NCBI GenBank assembly: GCA_041592335.1
Contig: JBFHQE010000004.1
Span: forward strand, 1 to 64,000
Direction: 5' to 3'
Origin: JBFHQE01 sp041592335
GTDB lineage: Bacteria; Pseudomonadota; Gammaproteobacteria; Thiohalobacterales; Thiohalobacteraceae
DNA length: 64,000 nt
Shown one piece after another: positions 33,738 to 41,876 of this stretch. The notes beneath the pieces were generated by a model that made no database searches, was not told the origin of the DNA, and saw only the letters and a list, made by a program, of their open reading frames with translations. Each line of letters starts with the position of its first letter. The stretch's first letter is position 1. A program made the position numbers and the translations under genes.

Positions 33738-34407
33738 TTTCTTCGACCAACTGCAGTCAGCCACCGAGAATGACCGCCAGGCATTACTTGGCATTCCTTT
33801 CGTACAGCATGGCGCAAGGGGAGAACTGGACCTGGAAAGTTACATCGCCTTCCTGACGCAGGCCTACCATCATGTTAAACACACTACGCCGTTACTGATG
33901 GCCTGCGGGTCCCGCATCCCGGCCGATAAGGAATGGCTGCGCGATGCCATGGCACATTACATCGAGGAAGAAGTCGGACACCAGGAGTGGATACTCAACG
34001 ATATAAGCGCCTGCGGTGGTGATGCGGACGCCGTGCGTAATGGCACACCGGGACTCCCGGCCGAACTGATGTGCTCATACGCCTATCACATCATCGAACG
34101 CGGCAACCCGGTCGGTTTTCTCGGCATGGTACTGGTACTGGAAGGCACCAGCATCAGTTTGGCCAGCGAAGCTGCACGGAACATCCAGACGGCACTCAAG
34201 CTTCCCGACAGGGCATTCACCTATCTCACCAGCCACGGCGCGCTGGATATATCGCATATGGATTTCTATCGAAACCTGGTGAACAGATTGGAGCGACCCC
34301 AGGATCAAGAGGCTGTAATCCATCATGCCAGGGCCTTTTACAAGCTGTACGGCGATGTATTTCGCGGACTGCCACTGAATCTTATCAAACCTGTTGAAGC
34401 GGCCTAA
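33730..34407 (+). CDS. Haem-oxygenase-like (TenA-like) putative diiron oxidase
   Basis: A 225-residue all-helical protein of the TenA/haem-oxygenase-like superfamily, often annotated as an iron-containing redox enzyme. Candidate metal ligands fall in the expected order: His in AYHHVKHT, Glu/His in YIEEEVGHQEWIL, Glu in LVLEGTSISLA, and His/Asp/His in TSHGALDISHMDFY. Relatives in this fold include UndA (fatty-acid decarboxylation) and other N- or C-oxygenating diiron enzymes. The ATG overlaps the ligase stop by eight bases. Because the neighbours are an acyl ligase and an SDR, an activated fatty acid is a reasonable substrate guess. Confidence 0.75.
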   Translation: MSDFFDQLQSATENDRQALLGIPFVQHGARGELDLESYIAFLTQAYHHVKHTTPLLMACGSRIPADKEWLRDAMAHYIEEEVGHQEWILNDISACGGDADAVRNGTPGLPAELMCSYAYHIIERGNPVGFLGMVLVLEGTSISLASEAARNIQTALKLPDRAFTYLTSHGALDISHMDFYRNLVNRLERPQDQEAVIHHARAFYKLYGDVFRGLPLNLIKPVEAA

Positions 34408-34422
34408 CGTGAGGATACAGTC

Positions 34423-35229
34423 ATGGATTTAGCAGGAAAAAACATTGTATTAACCGGTGCGGCTGGCGGCATCGGATCCAATATTGCACTCCAACTTGCC
34501 GACAAGGGTGCCCGGCTGGCCTTGCTGGAACGCGATGCACAGGCGCTCCAGGAATTGGCACGGCAGATCGAAACACGCGGCGGCAACGCTGAATGCTTCG
34601 TGGTGGATTTACTGGACAGGGATGCAAGAGACAGGGTTATCAGTGACATCGACCAGCGTTTTGGCAGCATAGATGTGCTGATCAATGCCGCCGGAACCAT
34701 GAGTTACCGTCCCTTTGCGGAAGAAGACCCTGTCGTACTGGAACGTATCCTGCAGCTCAATACCATCGCGCCCATGATGCTGACCCGCAAAATTCTGCCG
34801 GGCATGCTGGAGCGCAACACGGGACGCGTCGTCAATATCGGCTCTACATTTGGCTCCATTGCCTTCGCCTGGTTTTCAGCTTATTCCGCCAGTAAATTCG
34901 CGTTGCGCGGTTTTTCCGAGGCCCTGCGCCGGGAACTGGCCGATTCCGGTATCGGCGTGACTTATATTGCACCGCGTGCCGTAAAGACCTCGCTTAATAC
35001 CGAAGCGGTCTATCAAATGGCCGAGGCGACCGGCATGAACATGGATTCTCCCGAATGGGTAGCGGAACGAGTGATCAAGGCTATCGAACGGGATCGAAAA
35101 GATGTTTATCTCGGGTTCCCCGAATCCCTGTTTGTCAGAATCAATGCATTGCTGCCGCGCCTGGTCGATAGCGCACTACGTAAACAAAATCGCACCATGT
35201 CACTTTTTGCAAAAGGAGAACAGGCATGA
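34423..35229 (+). CDS. Short-chain dehydrogenase/reductase
   Basis: A 268-residue SDR. The cofactor motif is TGAAGGIG (residues 11-18), NAAG marks the fourth strand, Ser is in INIGSTFG (here VNIGSTFGS), and the catalytic YSASK is at about residues 155-159. LERD after the second strand suggests NAD(H)-type binding, though this is weak. The C-terminal part has a hydrophobic LFVRINALLPRLV segment that could associate with membrane. It lies 15 bp after the diiron-type oxidase and overlaps the TPR gene by four bases. In this context it may reduce or oxidise a lipid aldehyde or ketone. Confidence 0.88.
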   Translation: MDLAGKNIVLTGAAGGIGSNIALQLADKGARLALLERDAQALQELARQIETRGGNAECFVVDLLDRDARDRVISDIDQRFGSIDVLINAAGTMSYRPFAEEDPVVLERILQLNTIAPMMLTRKILPGMLERNTGRVVNIGSTFGSIAFAWFSAYSASKFALRGFSEALRRELADSGIGVTYIAPRAVKTSLNTEAVYQMAEATGMNMDSPEWVAERVIKAIERDRKDVYLGFPESLFVRINALLPRLVDSALRKQNRTMSLFAKGEQA

Positions 35230-35861
35230 AATCGTTACTATCCGGTATTGCCGCTTTTATCTTCACGACTTCCGTTTCATTTGCCGCCTTGACCCCGGAG
35301 GTAATCGAAATTCGTTCAGACTGGGCCAGGATAAAATATCAACTGCCAAAGGAAGAGCGAGTGGCGGCATTGGAGGCACTGGCTGAACGGGCACATGCAA
35401 TCAGCAGTGCCGCCAGGGGTAATGCAGAACCGCTTATCTGGGAAGCCATCGTACTGGCCAGCCTGGCGGGCGAGGATGGCGGCCTGGGTGCTTTGTCGAA
35501 AGTGAAACAGGCAAAGCTGCTGCTCGAGCAGGCGGAAAATATCGACCCTGACAGCATGGATGGATCTGTGTATACCTCTCTGGGCAGTCTGTATTACCAG
35601 GTGCCTGGCTGGCCAATCGGTTTTGGCGACGACAAGAAAGCCGAGCAATACCTGAAAAAGGCGCTGGCTCTTAACCCGGATGGCATTGACCCGAATTATT
35701 TTTATGGCGACTTCCTGATCTCGCAGGGCAAGTATCGGGAAGCTATCTCGGTACTGGAAAAGGCTCTACAGGCGCCAGCACGCGTCGATCGACCGATTGC
35801 CGACCAGGGCCGTCGCGAGGAAATCATGGCGGCCATCGAAAGGGCGCGTGCCAAACTTTGA
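35226..35861 (+). CDS. Exported TPR-repeat protein
   Basis: A 211-residue protein with a signal peptide (MKSLLSGIAAFIFTTSVSFA) and helical repeats of TPR type in the mature part (about residues 95-180; YLKKALALNPDGIDPNYFYG and REAISVLEKALQAP). It starts at the SDR stop (ATGA overlap), hence belongs to the unit. A periplasmic scaffold in an otherwise cytosolic biosynthetic set suggests a role in export or in sensing of the product by the neighbouring kinase; this is inference. Confidence 0.8.
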   Translation: MKSLLSGIAAFIFTTSVSFAALTPEVIEIRSDWARIKYQLPKEERVAALEALAERAHAISSAARGNAEPLIWEAIVLASLAGEDGGLGALSKVKQAKLLLEQAENIDPDSMDGSVYTSLGSLYYQVPGWPIGFGDDKKAEQYLKKALALNPDGIDPNYFYGDFLISQGKYREAISVLEKALQAPARVDRPIADQGRREEIMAAIERARAKL

Positions 35862-35927
35862 ACTGCGGCGGCTGATTGTTTGTTGTAGCCTATAACTCCA
35901 ACTAACAGCAGGCAGGCATTTTACCGC

Positions 35928-36599
35928 ATGCGGGTATTACTGGCGGAAGACGATAAGGATCTGGGGCAGGGCGTTTCCGTCGGCCTGGAACAACTTGGCT
36001 ACACGGTCGACTGGGTCAAGGACGGTATTGCGGCCGAACTGGCGGCCAGGGATGCGGATGGTATCGATATACTGGTGCTGGACCTTGGTCTGCCACGCCA
36101 GGATGGGCTTAAGGTTTTACAGCGGTTGCGTGACACCGGGAGTGAACTGCCGGTGTTGATACTGACCGCGCGCGACTCGGTGGAAGACCGCATCCAGGGG
36201 CTGGATCTGGGCGCGGATGACTATTTATCCAAGCCCTTCGACCTGCATGAACTGGCAGCCCGCATCCGGGCGATTATCCGCCGCCACAGCGGCCGCGCGA
36301 CCACAACAATCACACACGGCGACTTATCGCTGGATAGCCGCTCTCATAGCGTCATGCTGGCAAATGAGCCGGTCGCCCTGTCTCTCCACGAATTTTCCAT
36401 CCTGGAGTTTTTACTGAATCATTCAGGCCAGGTTGTCAGCAAACAACAACTGGAATCCTCCCTGTACGGCTGGGACGAGGGCGTCGAAAGTAATGCCATC
36501 GAGGTTTATATCCATCATTTGCGTAAAAAACTCGGCAAGCAGCTAATCCGCACCGTGCGCGGTGTCGGTTACACGATACCCCGGGGAACTTCGGCATGA
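35928..36599 (+). CDS. QseB/PmrA-like response regulator (OmpR family)
   Basis: A 223-residue response regulator. The receiver (1-115) has the acidic pair AEDDKD, the phospho-acceptor Asp in LVLDLGLPRQDG and Lys in LSKPFDLHEL; the OmpR winged helix (about 125-220) ends in RTVRGVGYTIP. Closest resemblance is to the QseB/PmrA group. It overlaps its kinase by four bases. The CTTAAG-N5-CTTAAG box at 31505 is the form this group binds, which links the regulator to the operon promoter. There is a 66-bp gap after the TPR gene that could carry an internal promoter. Confidence 0.9.
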   Translation: MRVLLAEDDKDLGQGVSVGLEQLGYTVDWVKDGIAAELAARDADGIDILVLDLGLPRQDGLKVLQRLRDTGSELPVLILTARDSVEDRIQGLDLGADDYLSKPFDLHELAARIRAIIRRHSGRATTTITHGDLSLDSRSHSVMLANEPVALSLHEFSILEFLLNHSGQVVSKQQLESSLYGWDEGVESNAIEVYIHHLRKKLGKQLIRTVRGVGYTIPRGTSA

Positions 36600-38068
36600 C
36601 CGCTGAACCCTCCATTCGCCGACGTTTGCTGGTCGGCGTCATGAGCGCCATTCTGCTGATCTGGATTCTGGTCATAGTGCTGGTCTATCACGCCAGTTCG
36701 CATGAAATAGATGAAGTCTATGATGCCGCGCTGGCTTCCTATGCACGTGTTCTGGCTACTCTGATGAAACATGAAGCGGAAGAAGAACAGGCTTTTAATC
36801 AGCAGTTCCGCCGGTTAGTTGAGGAACTGGGAATGGAAACCGTACGCCGCTCACAGGTGCTGTCCGCCTTACTGGAGAAACAGCAGGCGACCATTACTCC
36901 CGAGGATTACCTCAGCCTCGATATTGCGAAATCGATTCCGGAACACCCTTATGAATCCAAGATCGCCTTTCTGATCAAGGCGGCCGATGGCAGTGTACTG
37001 CTGCGCTCTTCGTCCGACGCCCCACTCAGCAACGACATCGATGGCTATATTACCCGCCAGATCAATGGTGAGAGCTGGCGCATGTTTGGGCTTACCGACC
37101 TGGACGACGGAGTGACCGTGGTGGTCGGGGAAAACATCGAGATCAGAACAGAATTACAGCGTGAGATTCTGGCCAACGGGCTATGGCCTTTCCTGGTCCT
37201 CCTGCCGGTCATCATCATGGCGATTCTCGGCGCTATCAGCAAGGGTCTGCGGCCGCTGCAAACCGTCACTGCGCGGGTTGCCTCGCGTTCGCCCACTTCT
37301 TTGACGCCGTTATCGAAACAGGGCACGCCGGTTGAAATCCTTCCCCTGGTAGAGGCGCTCAACGACCTGTTCACGCGCGTTCAGCAGGCGCTCGACAATG
37401 AGCGACGTTTTACCGCCAATGCCGCGCATGAATTACGCACGCCGCTTGCCGCCATCAAAACCCATGCCCAGGTGCTGCAGATGAACGCCGCGCCCGACAC
37501 GCAACCGTCCATCAACCAGGTTATCCGGGGCATTGACCGGGCCAGTCATATGGTTCAACAGCTACTCACGCTGGCCCGCGCGGAGATCAAGGTGCAGGAA
37601 GGCACGACATTCCATTCGCTTAACCTGGTGTCCGTGACACGTAATGTCATGCTGGACTTTGCCAACCTTGCGCTGGAGAAGGAAATAAACCTGTCATTTG
37701 ACCACGACGTGGATAATGTCACGGTTCAAGCCGATGAAGCCCTGCTGCAAATCGTTATCCAGAACCTGCTGGATAATGCCATTCGCTATACGCCAGCCGA
37801 GGGTACGGTGAATGTCACTCTCAAAGAGGAACAGGGTAAGGCGGTGTTGACGGTCGAGGACTCCGGGCCTGGCATCGAGCCGGATAAACAGGCACAGATG
37901 TTTCAGCGTTTCCAGCGTGGCGAGGAATCGGATCAACTGGGCGTGGGGCTCGGCCTGTCAATTGTCAACCAGGTCTGTCAATTACACGGGATCAAACTGT
38001 CAATGGAACGAAGCCAGGCACTCGGCGGGCTGGCAGTCACCCTCATATTCAGTTCACGTCAAGCTTAA
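36596..38068 (+). CDS. QseC-like sensor histidine kinase
   Basis: A 490-residue membrane kinase. TM1 lies at about residues 10-32, a periplasmic sensor domain (about 33-195) contains SHEIDEVYDAAL as in the QseC/PmrB N-terminal domain, and TM2 is at about 198-220. The phospho-acceptor His 278 is in ANAAHELRTPLAAIK, with N and G boxes in NLLDNAIRYTP, DSGPGIEP and GVGLGLSIV. It is coupled to the response regulator. The ligand may be the product of the preceding genes or an envelope signal. Confidence 0.9.
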   Translation: MTAEPSIRRRLLVGVMSAILLIWILVIVLVYHASSHEIDEVYDAALASYARVLATLMKHEAEEEQAFNQQFRRLVEELGMETVRRSQVLSALLEKQQATITPEDYLSLDIAKSIPEHPYESKIAFLIKAADGSVLLRSSSDAPLSNDIDGYITRQINGESWRMFGLTDLDDGVTVVVGENIEIRTELQREILANGLWPFLVLLPVIIMAILGAISKGLRPLQTVTARVASRSPTSLTPLSKQGTPVEILPLVEALNDLFTRVQQALDNERRFTANAAHELRTPLAAIKTHAQVLQMNAAPDTQPSINQVIRGIDRASHMVQQLLTLARAEIKVQEGTTFHSLNLVSVTRNVMLDFANLALEKEINLSFDHDVDNVTVQADEALLQIVIQNLLDNAIRYTPAEGTVNVTLKEEQGKAVLTVEDSGPGIEPDKQAQMFQRFQRGEESDQLGVGLGLSIVNQVCQLHGIKLSMERSQALGGLAVTLIFSSRQA

Positions 38069-38122
38069 ATTCAGACCCACGCTGACGTATTATAAGGCTC
38101 TCCTACAAGCAGTCTGGCTACT

Positions 38123-38614
38123 ATGAGCAATAACACCACCGTAAAAGTTCTTTTCGTTTGCATGGGCAATATCTGCAGATCGCCAACCGGGCAGGGCGTG
38201 TTTGAAAAAGTGGTCGCCGATGCCGGTTTAAGCCATGTCATCAGCATCGATTCCGCCGGTACCCATTCCTATCATGTTGGTCATCCACCCGACCCGCGCG
38301 CCCAGGAAGCCGCGCTGAAGCGGGGCGTCGACCTCAGCACGCAACGCGCACGCCGCGTATCCGAAGCCGACTTTTTTGAATTCGATTATGTGCTGGCAAT
38401 GGATGAAAGCAATTATGCCGACCTGAGTGAACTGGCAACGCCTGACACCAAGCAGCGCCTGCACCTGTTTCTCAGCTTTGCGCCGCACCTGAACAAACGT
38501 GAAGTACCGGATCCTTACTACGGTGGAACGCAGGGGTTCGAGCGGGTGCTGGATTTAATCGAAGAAGCGGCCGAGGGGTTGCTGGCGCATATTCAGAAAA
38601 CGCACAAACTGTGA
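38123..38614 (+). CDS. Low-molecular-weight protein-tyrosine phosphatase
   Basis: A 163-residue LMW-PTP. The P-loop is VCMGNICRSPT (C-x5-R-S/T; residues 13-23) and the general-acid Asp is in VPDPYYGG near residue 130. Such enzymes dephosphorylate bacterial tyrosine kinases or small phosphoesters. It is 54 bp after the kinase gene and on the same strand, probably a separate transcript. GAATAA-like spacing gives no clear Shine-Dalgarno. Confidence 0.9.
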   Translation: MSNNTTVKVLFVCMGNICRSPTGQGVFEKVVADAGLSHVISIDSAGTHSYHVGHPPDPRAQEAALKRGVDLSTQRARRVSEADFFEFDYVLAMDESNYADLSELATPDTKQRLHLFLSFAPHLNKREVPDPYYGGTQGFERVLDLIEEAAEGLLAHIQKTHKL

Positions 38615-38653
38615 CCGCCGCTTAACATCTGACGAGGGTGTTTTTTCGTTTGT

Positions 38654-39541
38654 TCAGTCCCGGTAACGCTTGACCAGATCCCCGTAGGCATCAATACGCC
38701 GATCACGCAAATAGGGCCAGATCCGGCGTACGCCTTCGCTGCGCCCCAGATCCACATCCATCACCATGACTTCCGCCTTATCCGCCGATGCCTGCGCGAG
38801 CAATTCACCCTGCGGACCCGCCACGAAACTGTTACCCCAGAATTGAATCCCGGCGGACTGGCCGGAAGGATCGGCTTCATGCCCGGTGCGGTTGCAGACC
38901 ACCACAGGCAATCCATTCGCCACCGCATGGCTTCGCTGGATCGTGATCCAGGCATTCAATTGACGCGCTTGTTCGGCCTCGTCATCGCGCGTATCCCAAC
39001 CAATCGCGGTGGGATAGAACAATAGATCGGCGCCCGCCAGCGCCATGAGTCGCGCTGCTTCCGGGTACCACTGATCCCAGCAGACGAGAACGCCCAGTTT
39101 CCCGACCGAGGTTTCAATCGGCTCAAAGCCAAGATCGCCAGGCGTGAAATAGAACTTCTCATAAAAACCCGGATCATCCGGAATATGCATCTTGCGATAC
39201 TTGCCTGCGAGGCTGCCGTCTTTTTCCAGAACCACGGCCGTGTTGTGATAGAGGCCGGCAGCACGACGTTCAAACAGTGAGGCCACGATCACCACATTCA
39301 GTTCTTTGGCAAGCGCGCCAAAGTGCTCGGTAGAAGGGCCGGGAATGGTTTCCGCCAGGTCGAACCGGCTCGTGTCTTCAGTCTGGCAAAAGTACAACGA
39401 GTTATGCAGTTCCTGCAGCAATACCAGCTGCGCACCCCGCGCCGCCGCATCGCGTAGGCCGTCTGTCATGGTGGCGATGTTGTGCTGGACATCGTCGCTG
39501 CAACTTGCCTGCACGAGCCCGATTTTCAAAATTCGCGCCAT
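38654..39541 (-). CDS. aguB: N-carbamoylputrescine amidase
   Basis: A 295-residue carbon-nitrogen hydrolase. The catalytic triad is visible: Glu in LLQELHNSLYF, Lys in KYRKMHIPDDPGFYEKFYF, and Cys in VLVCWDQWYPEAARLMA. It converts N-carbamoylputrescine to putrescine, carbon dioxide and ammonia. It is four bases downstream of the agmatine deiminase gene on the same strand, the classic aguAB pair. Confidence 0.94.
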   Translation of the reverse strand: MARILKIGLVQASCSDDVQHNIATMTDGLRDAAARGAQLVLLQELHNSLYFCQTEDTSRFDLAETIPGPSTEHFGALAKELNVVIVASLFERRAAGLYHNTAVVLEKDGSLAGKYRKMHIPDDPGFYEKFYFTPGDLGFEPIETSVGKLGVLVCWDQWYPEAARLMALAGADLLFYPTAIGWDTRDDEAEQARQLNAWITIQRSHAVANGLPVVVCNRTGHEADPSGQSAGIQFWGNSFVAGPQGELLAQASADKAEVMVMDVDLGRSEGVRRIWPYLRDRRIDAYGDLVKRYRD

Positions 39542-39545
39542 GGTA

Positions 39546-40589
39546 TTAGCCTTTGGTTAATACGCCCTTGGGAATCTGCATGCTAATGCAATGCAGGCTG
39601 CCATTTTGCCGAATCAGCGGCAGGCAGGGAACAGGGACAATTTCCCTATCGGGGAATATTTCCGCGAGTCGATCGCAGGCAATGGTATCCGCCGGGTCAT
39701 CGTAAACAGGCACCAGCACCGCGCCGTTAATAATCAAAAAGTTCGCATAAGTTGCGGGCAGACGACGCCCATCACTATCTTTTTTCTCCATCGGCCAGGG
39801 CAATGCCACCAGCCGATAGCGTTCTCCGCGCGCATTGCATAACAGACGCAATTCCGCGGCCATGTTTTGCAGTTCCGGATAATGCGGATCTGAGGCATCG
39901 TCGCAGCTGACATAGGCAATGGTGTTTTCATCGCAGAAACGCGCCAGGGTATCGATATGGCTGTCCGTGTCATCACCCTCGAGATGGCCATGCTCGAGCC
40001 ACAATATATGCTTGACGCCAAAGCACTGCTTCAGGCGCTCTTCAGTCTTGAGTTTATCCAGTGTCGGATTGCGCGTGCCAGACAACAGGCATTGCGTCGT
40101 GGTCATCAGGCTGCCAGCGCCGTCGGTCTCGATACTGCCGCCTTCCAGCACCAGGCTCTCGCGCACCAGCGGCGTATCGCCAAACGCCCCCAGATGATGC
40201 AGTTCATTGGTAATCCGGTTATCCAGATCGGCCGGGTATTTACCACCCCAACCGTTGAAGGTGAAATCCATGATTTCAGCCTTGTCGTTATGCATCACCG
40301 TGATCGGACCATGATCACGCGCCCAGGTGTCATTGGACGGCGCGACATACAAGTTCACCGCGTTCAGGTCGACATCGGCATGCAACAGTAAATCGGCAAT
40401 ATGCGCACGATGCGCGTCATCGGCGCAGACGATAATAACGCGCTGTCGTTTGGCAATTTCACGGGTGATCTGCACATACACAGGTTCCACCGAATCGAGC
40501 AGAGGCTCCCAGTCGGTATGCGCATGCGGCCAGGTCAGGAGCACCGCATCTTGCGGCGCCCATTCGGGAGGAAGGTAACGAGATGCCAT
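39546..40589 (-). CDS. aguA: Agmatine deiminase
   Basis: A 347-residue member of the agmatine/peptidyl-arginine deiminase family. It hydrolyses agmatine to N-carbamoylputrescine. The N-terminal LPPEWAPQDAVLLTWPH, the catalytic WARDHGPI, the His in EHGHLEGDDTDSHID, and the nucleophile Cys in NGSLHCISMQIP near residue 334 are all present. It lies upstream of aguB. Together they supply putrescine from arginine-derived agmatine. Confidence 0.95.
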   Translation of the reverse strand: MASRYLPPEWAPQDAVLLTWPHAHTDWEPLLDSVEPVYVQITREIAKRQRVIIVCADDAHRAHIADLLLHADVDLNAVNLYVAPSNDTWARDHGPITVMHNDKAEIMDFTFNGWGGKYPADLDNRITNELHHLGAFGDTPLVRESLVLEGGSIETDGAGSLMTTTQCLLSGTRNPTLDKLKTEERLKQCFGVKHILWLEHGHLEGDDTDSHIDTLARFCDENTIAYVSCDDASDPHYPELQNMAAELRLLCNARGERYRLVALPWPMEKKDSDGRRLPATYANFLIINGAVLVPVYDDPADTIACDRLAEIFPDREIVPVPCLPLIRQNGSLHCISMQIPKGVLTKG

Positions 40590-40596
40590 TCAGGCG

Positions 40597-40863
40597 TTAT
40601 TGATCGCGGTGTACCACCGAGTGGATAACCTGGTTGTATTCAAAGAAAACCGAGAAGCCCGGGTAGACCCAACGGGTGATAGGGGGATCGCCAACCGGAT
40701 CCGCGATGCTCTGCGGTTCGCCGAAATTGGCCCGCACACTGTCCATGGTCATGCCGCTGCGGGGGGTTGCGACACTGGCGGCTTGCTCAACCTTATCCAC
40801 GACCAGAACCTCGGCAGAAACCGGCGGAACGGCAAGCAATAGAGCGAGTAAAGAATATTTCAT
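40597..40863 (-). CDS. Small exported protein, BamE/SmpA-like
   Basis: An 88-residue protein with a signal peptide (MKYSLLALLLAVPPVSA). The mature part resembles the BamE/SmpA fold: GMTMDSVRANFGEPQSIADP followed by TRWVYPGFSVFFEYNQVIHS. ATG 40863 is used, with GGGGAA seven bases upstream; a GTG at 40875 would extend it by four residues and spoil the signal peptide. There is no lipobox Cys, so it would be soluble in the periplasm. Seven bases separate it from aguA, but the functional link is unclear. Confidence 0.7.
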   Translation of the reverse strand: MKYSLLALLLAVPPVSAEVLVVDKVEQAASVATPRSGMTMDSVRANFGEPQSIADPVGDPPITRWVYPGFSVFFEYNQVIHSVVHRDQ

Positions 40864-40980
40864 TGTTTTCCCCACATCCCAAATGAAATTTTCCCAACTA
40901 TAACATCACTTTAGAATCACGCAAGGAATATCTTCACAGTTTCCACCGGGATAAAGTCGCGCCCGGAATGGCCGTTATAA

Positions 40981-41871
40981 ATGGGTATGAAATGGACACC
41001 TCGAACAGGCAAATGGTTGATTTCAGGTATGGCGGCGTCGTTGCTTTGCCTGTCTGCGTCCGCGCACGCCCTGAGCCAGCGTTTCGAGGCGCCCATGCAC
41101 AGCGCCAGCTGGACACTGAAAAACGAGCCGGGACGATGCGCCCTGGTGCACGAGATTCCACGCTATGGCATGGCCCGTTTCGAACAACGCCACGGCCGCA
41201 AGCTCGGGTTCTACCTGGAAGTCCTGCAGGGCCCGGTACGCCATGACGTCGCCTCGCTGCAGACCGTGCCGCCACCCTGGATGCACGACGGTCAGAAACG
41301 CGACCTCGCCACCCTCAAGGTCAAACCCGGTGACGAGCCCATCGTAACGGATCGTGATCTTGCCCAGCGTATGATGTACGAACTGGAGCAGGGCATGTTC
41401 CCCGAGTTTCACTACCGTGACTGGGCCGATAAACAGGACGCCGTAACCGTGGCGCTGTCGGCGGTGCGCTTTCGCGACGTGTTACCGGACTTCAAGAATT
41501 GCATCGCCGATCTGATCAAACTGGACTTTGATTTCAGCGAAGAACACATCGTCTACTTTGACACCAACAGCAACAGTCTCAACTACAACGACCGCCGCCA
41601 GCTGGACAAGGTCATCCAGGCCTACAAGAAGCACGGCGGTTCACCGCGATTGATCGTGGGTGGTCATGCTGACGAACGTGGCACGGACAGCTTCAACATG
41701 GGCCTGTCGCGTAAACGTGCCGAAGAGGTGAAACAGTATCTCGCCCGGCGCGGTATCGCCGCGTCCAAGATCGACATTCGCGCCTATGGCGAGCGCTGGC
41801 CGGCTGACAAGATCAGCAGCAACACCGCCTGGGCCAAGAATCGTCGCGCGACCATCTGGTTTTTAAACTAG
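40981..41871 (+). CDS. MotY-like OmpA-domain protein
   Basis: A 296-residue protein. A signal peptide ends at about residue 30 (SASAHA). The N-terminal domain carries MotY marks: CALVHEIPRYGMARFEQ, then PPPWMHDGQKRDLATLKV and VALSAVRFRDVLPDFKNC. The C-terminal OmpA/MotB peptidoglycan-binding domain has VGGHADERGTDSFNMGLSRKR. MotY forms the T-ring of polar flagellar motors in Vibrio and Pseudomonas. No flagellar genes are near, as is usual for motY. An ATG at 40987 is an alternative start. Confidence 0.85.
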   Translation: MGMKWTPRTGKWLISGMAASLLCLSASAHALSQRFEAPMHSASWTLKNEPGRCALVHEIPRYGMARFEQRHGRKLGFYLEVLQGPVRHDVASLQTVPPPWMHDGQKRDLATLKVKPGDEPIVTDRDLAQRMMYELEQGMFPEFHYRDWADKQDAVTVALSAVRFRDVLPDFKNCIADLIKLDFDFSEEHIVYFDTNSNSLNYNDRRQLDKVIQAYKKHGGSPRLIVGGHADERGTDSFNMGLSRKRAEEVKQYLARRGIAASKIDIRAYGERWPADKISSNTAWAKNRRATIWFLN

Positions 41872-41876
41872 AAAAC

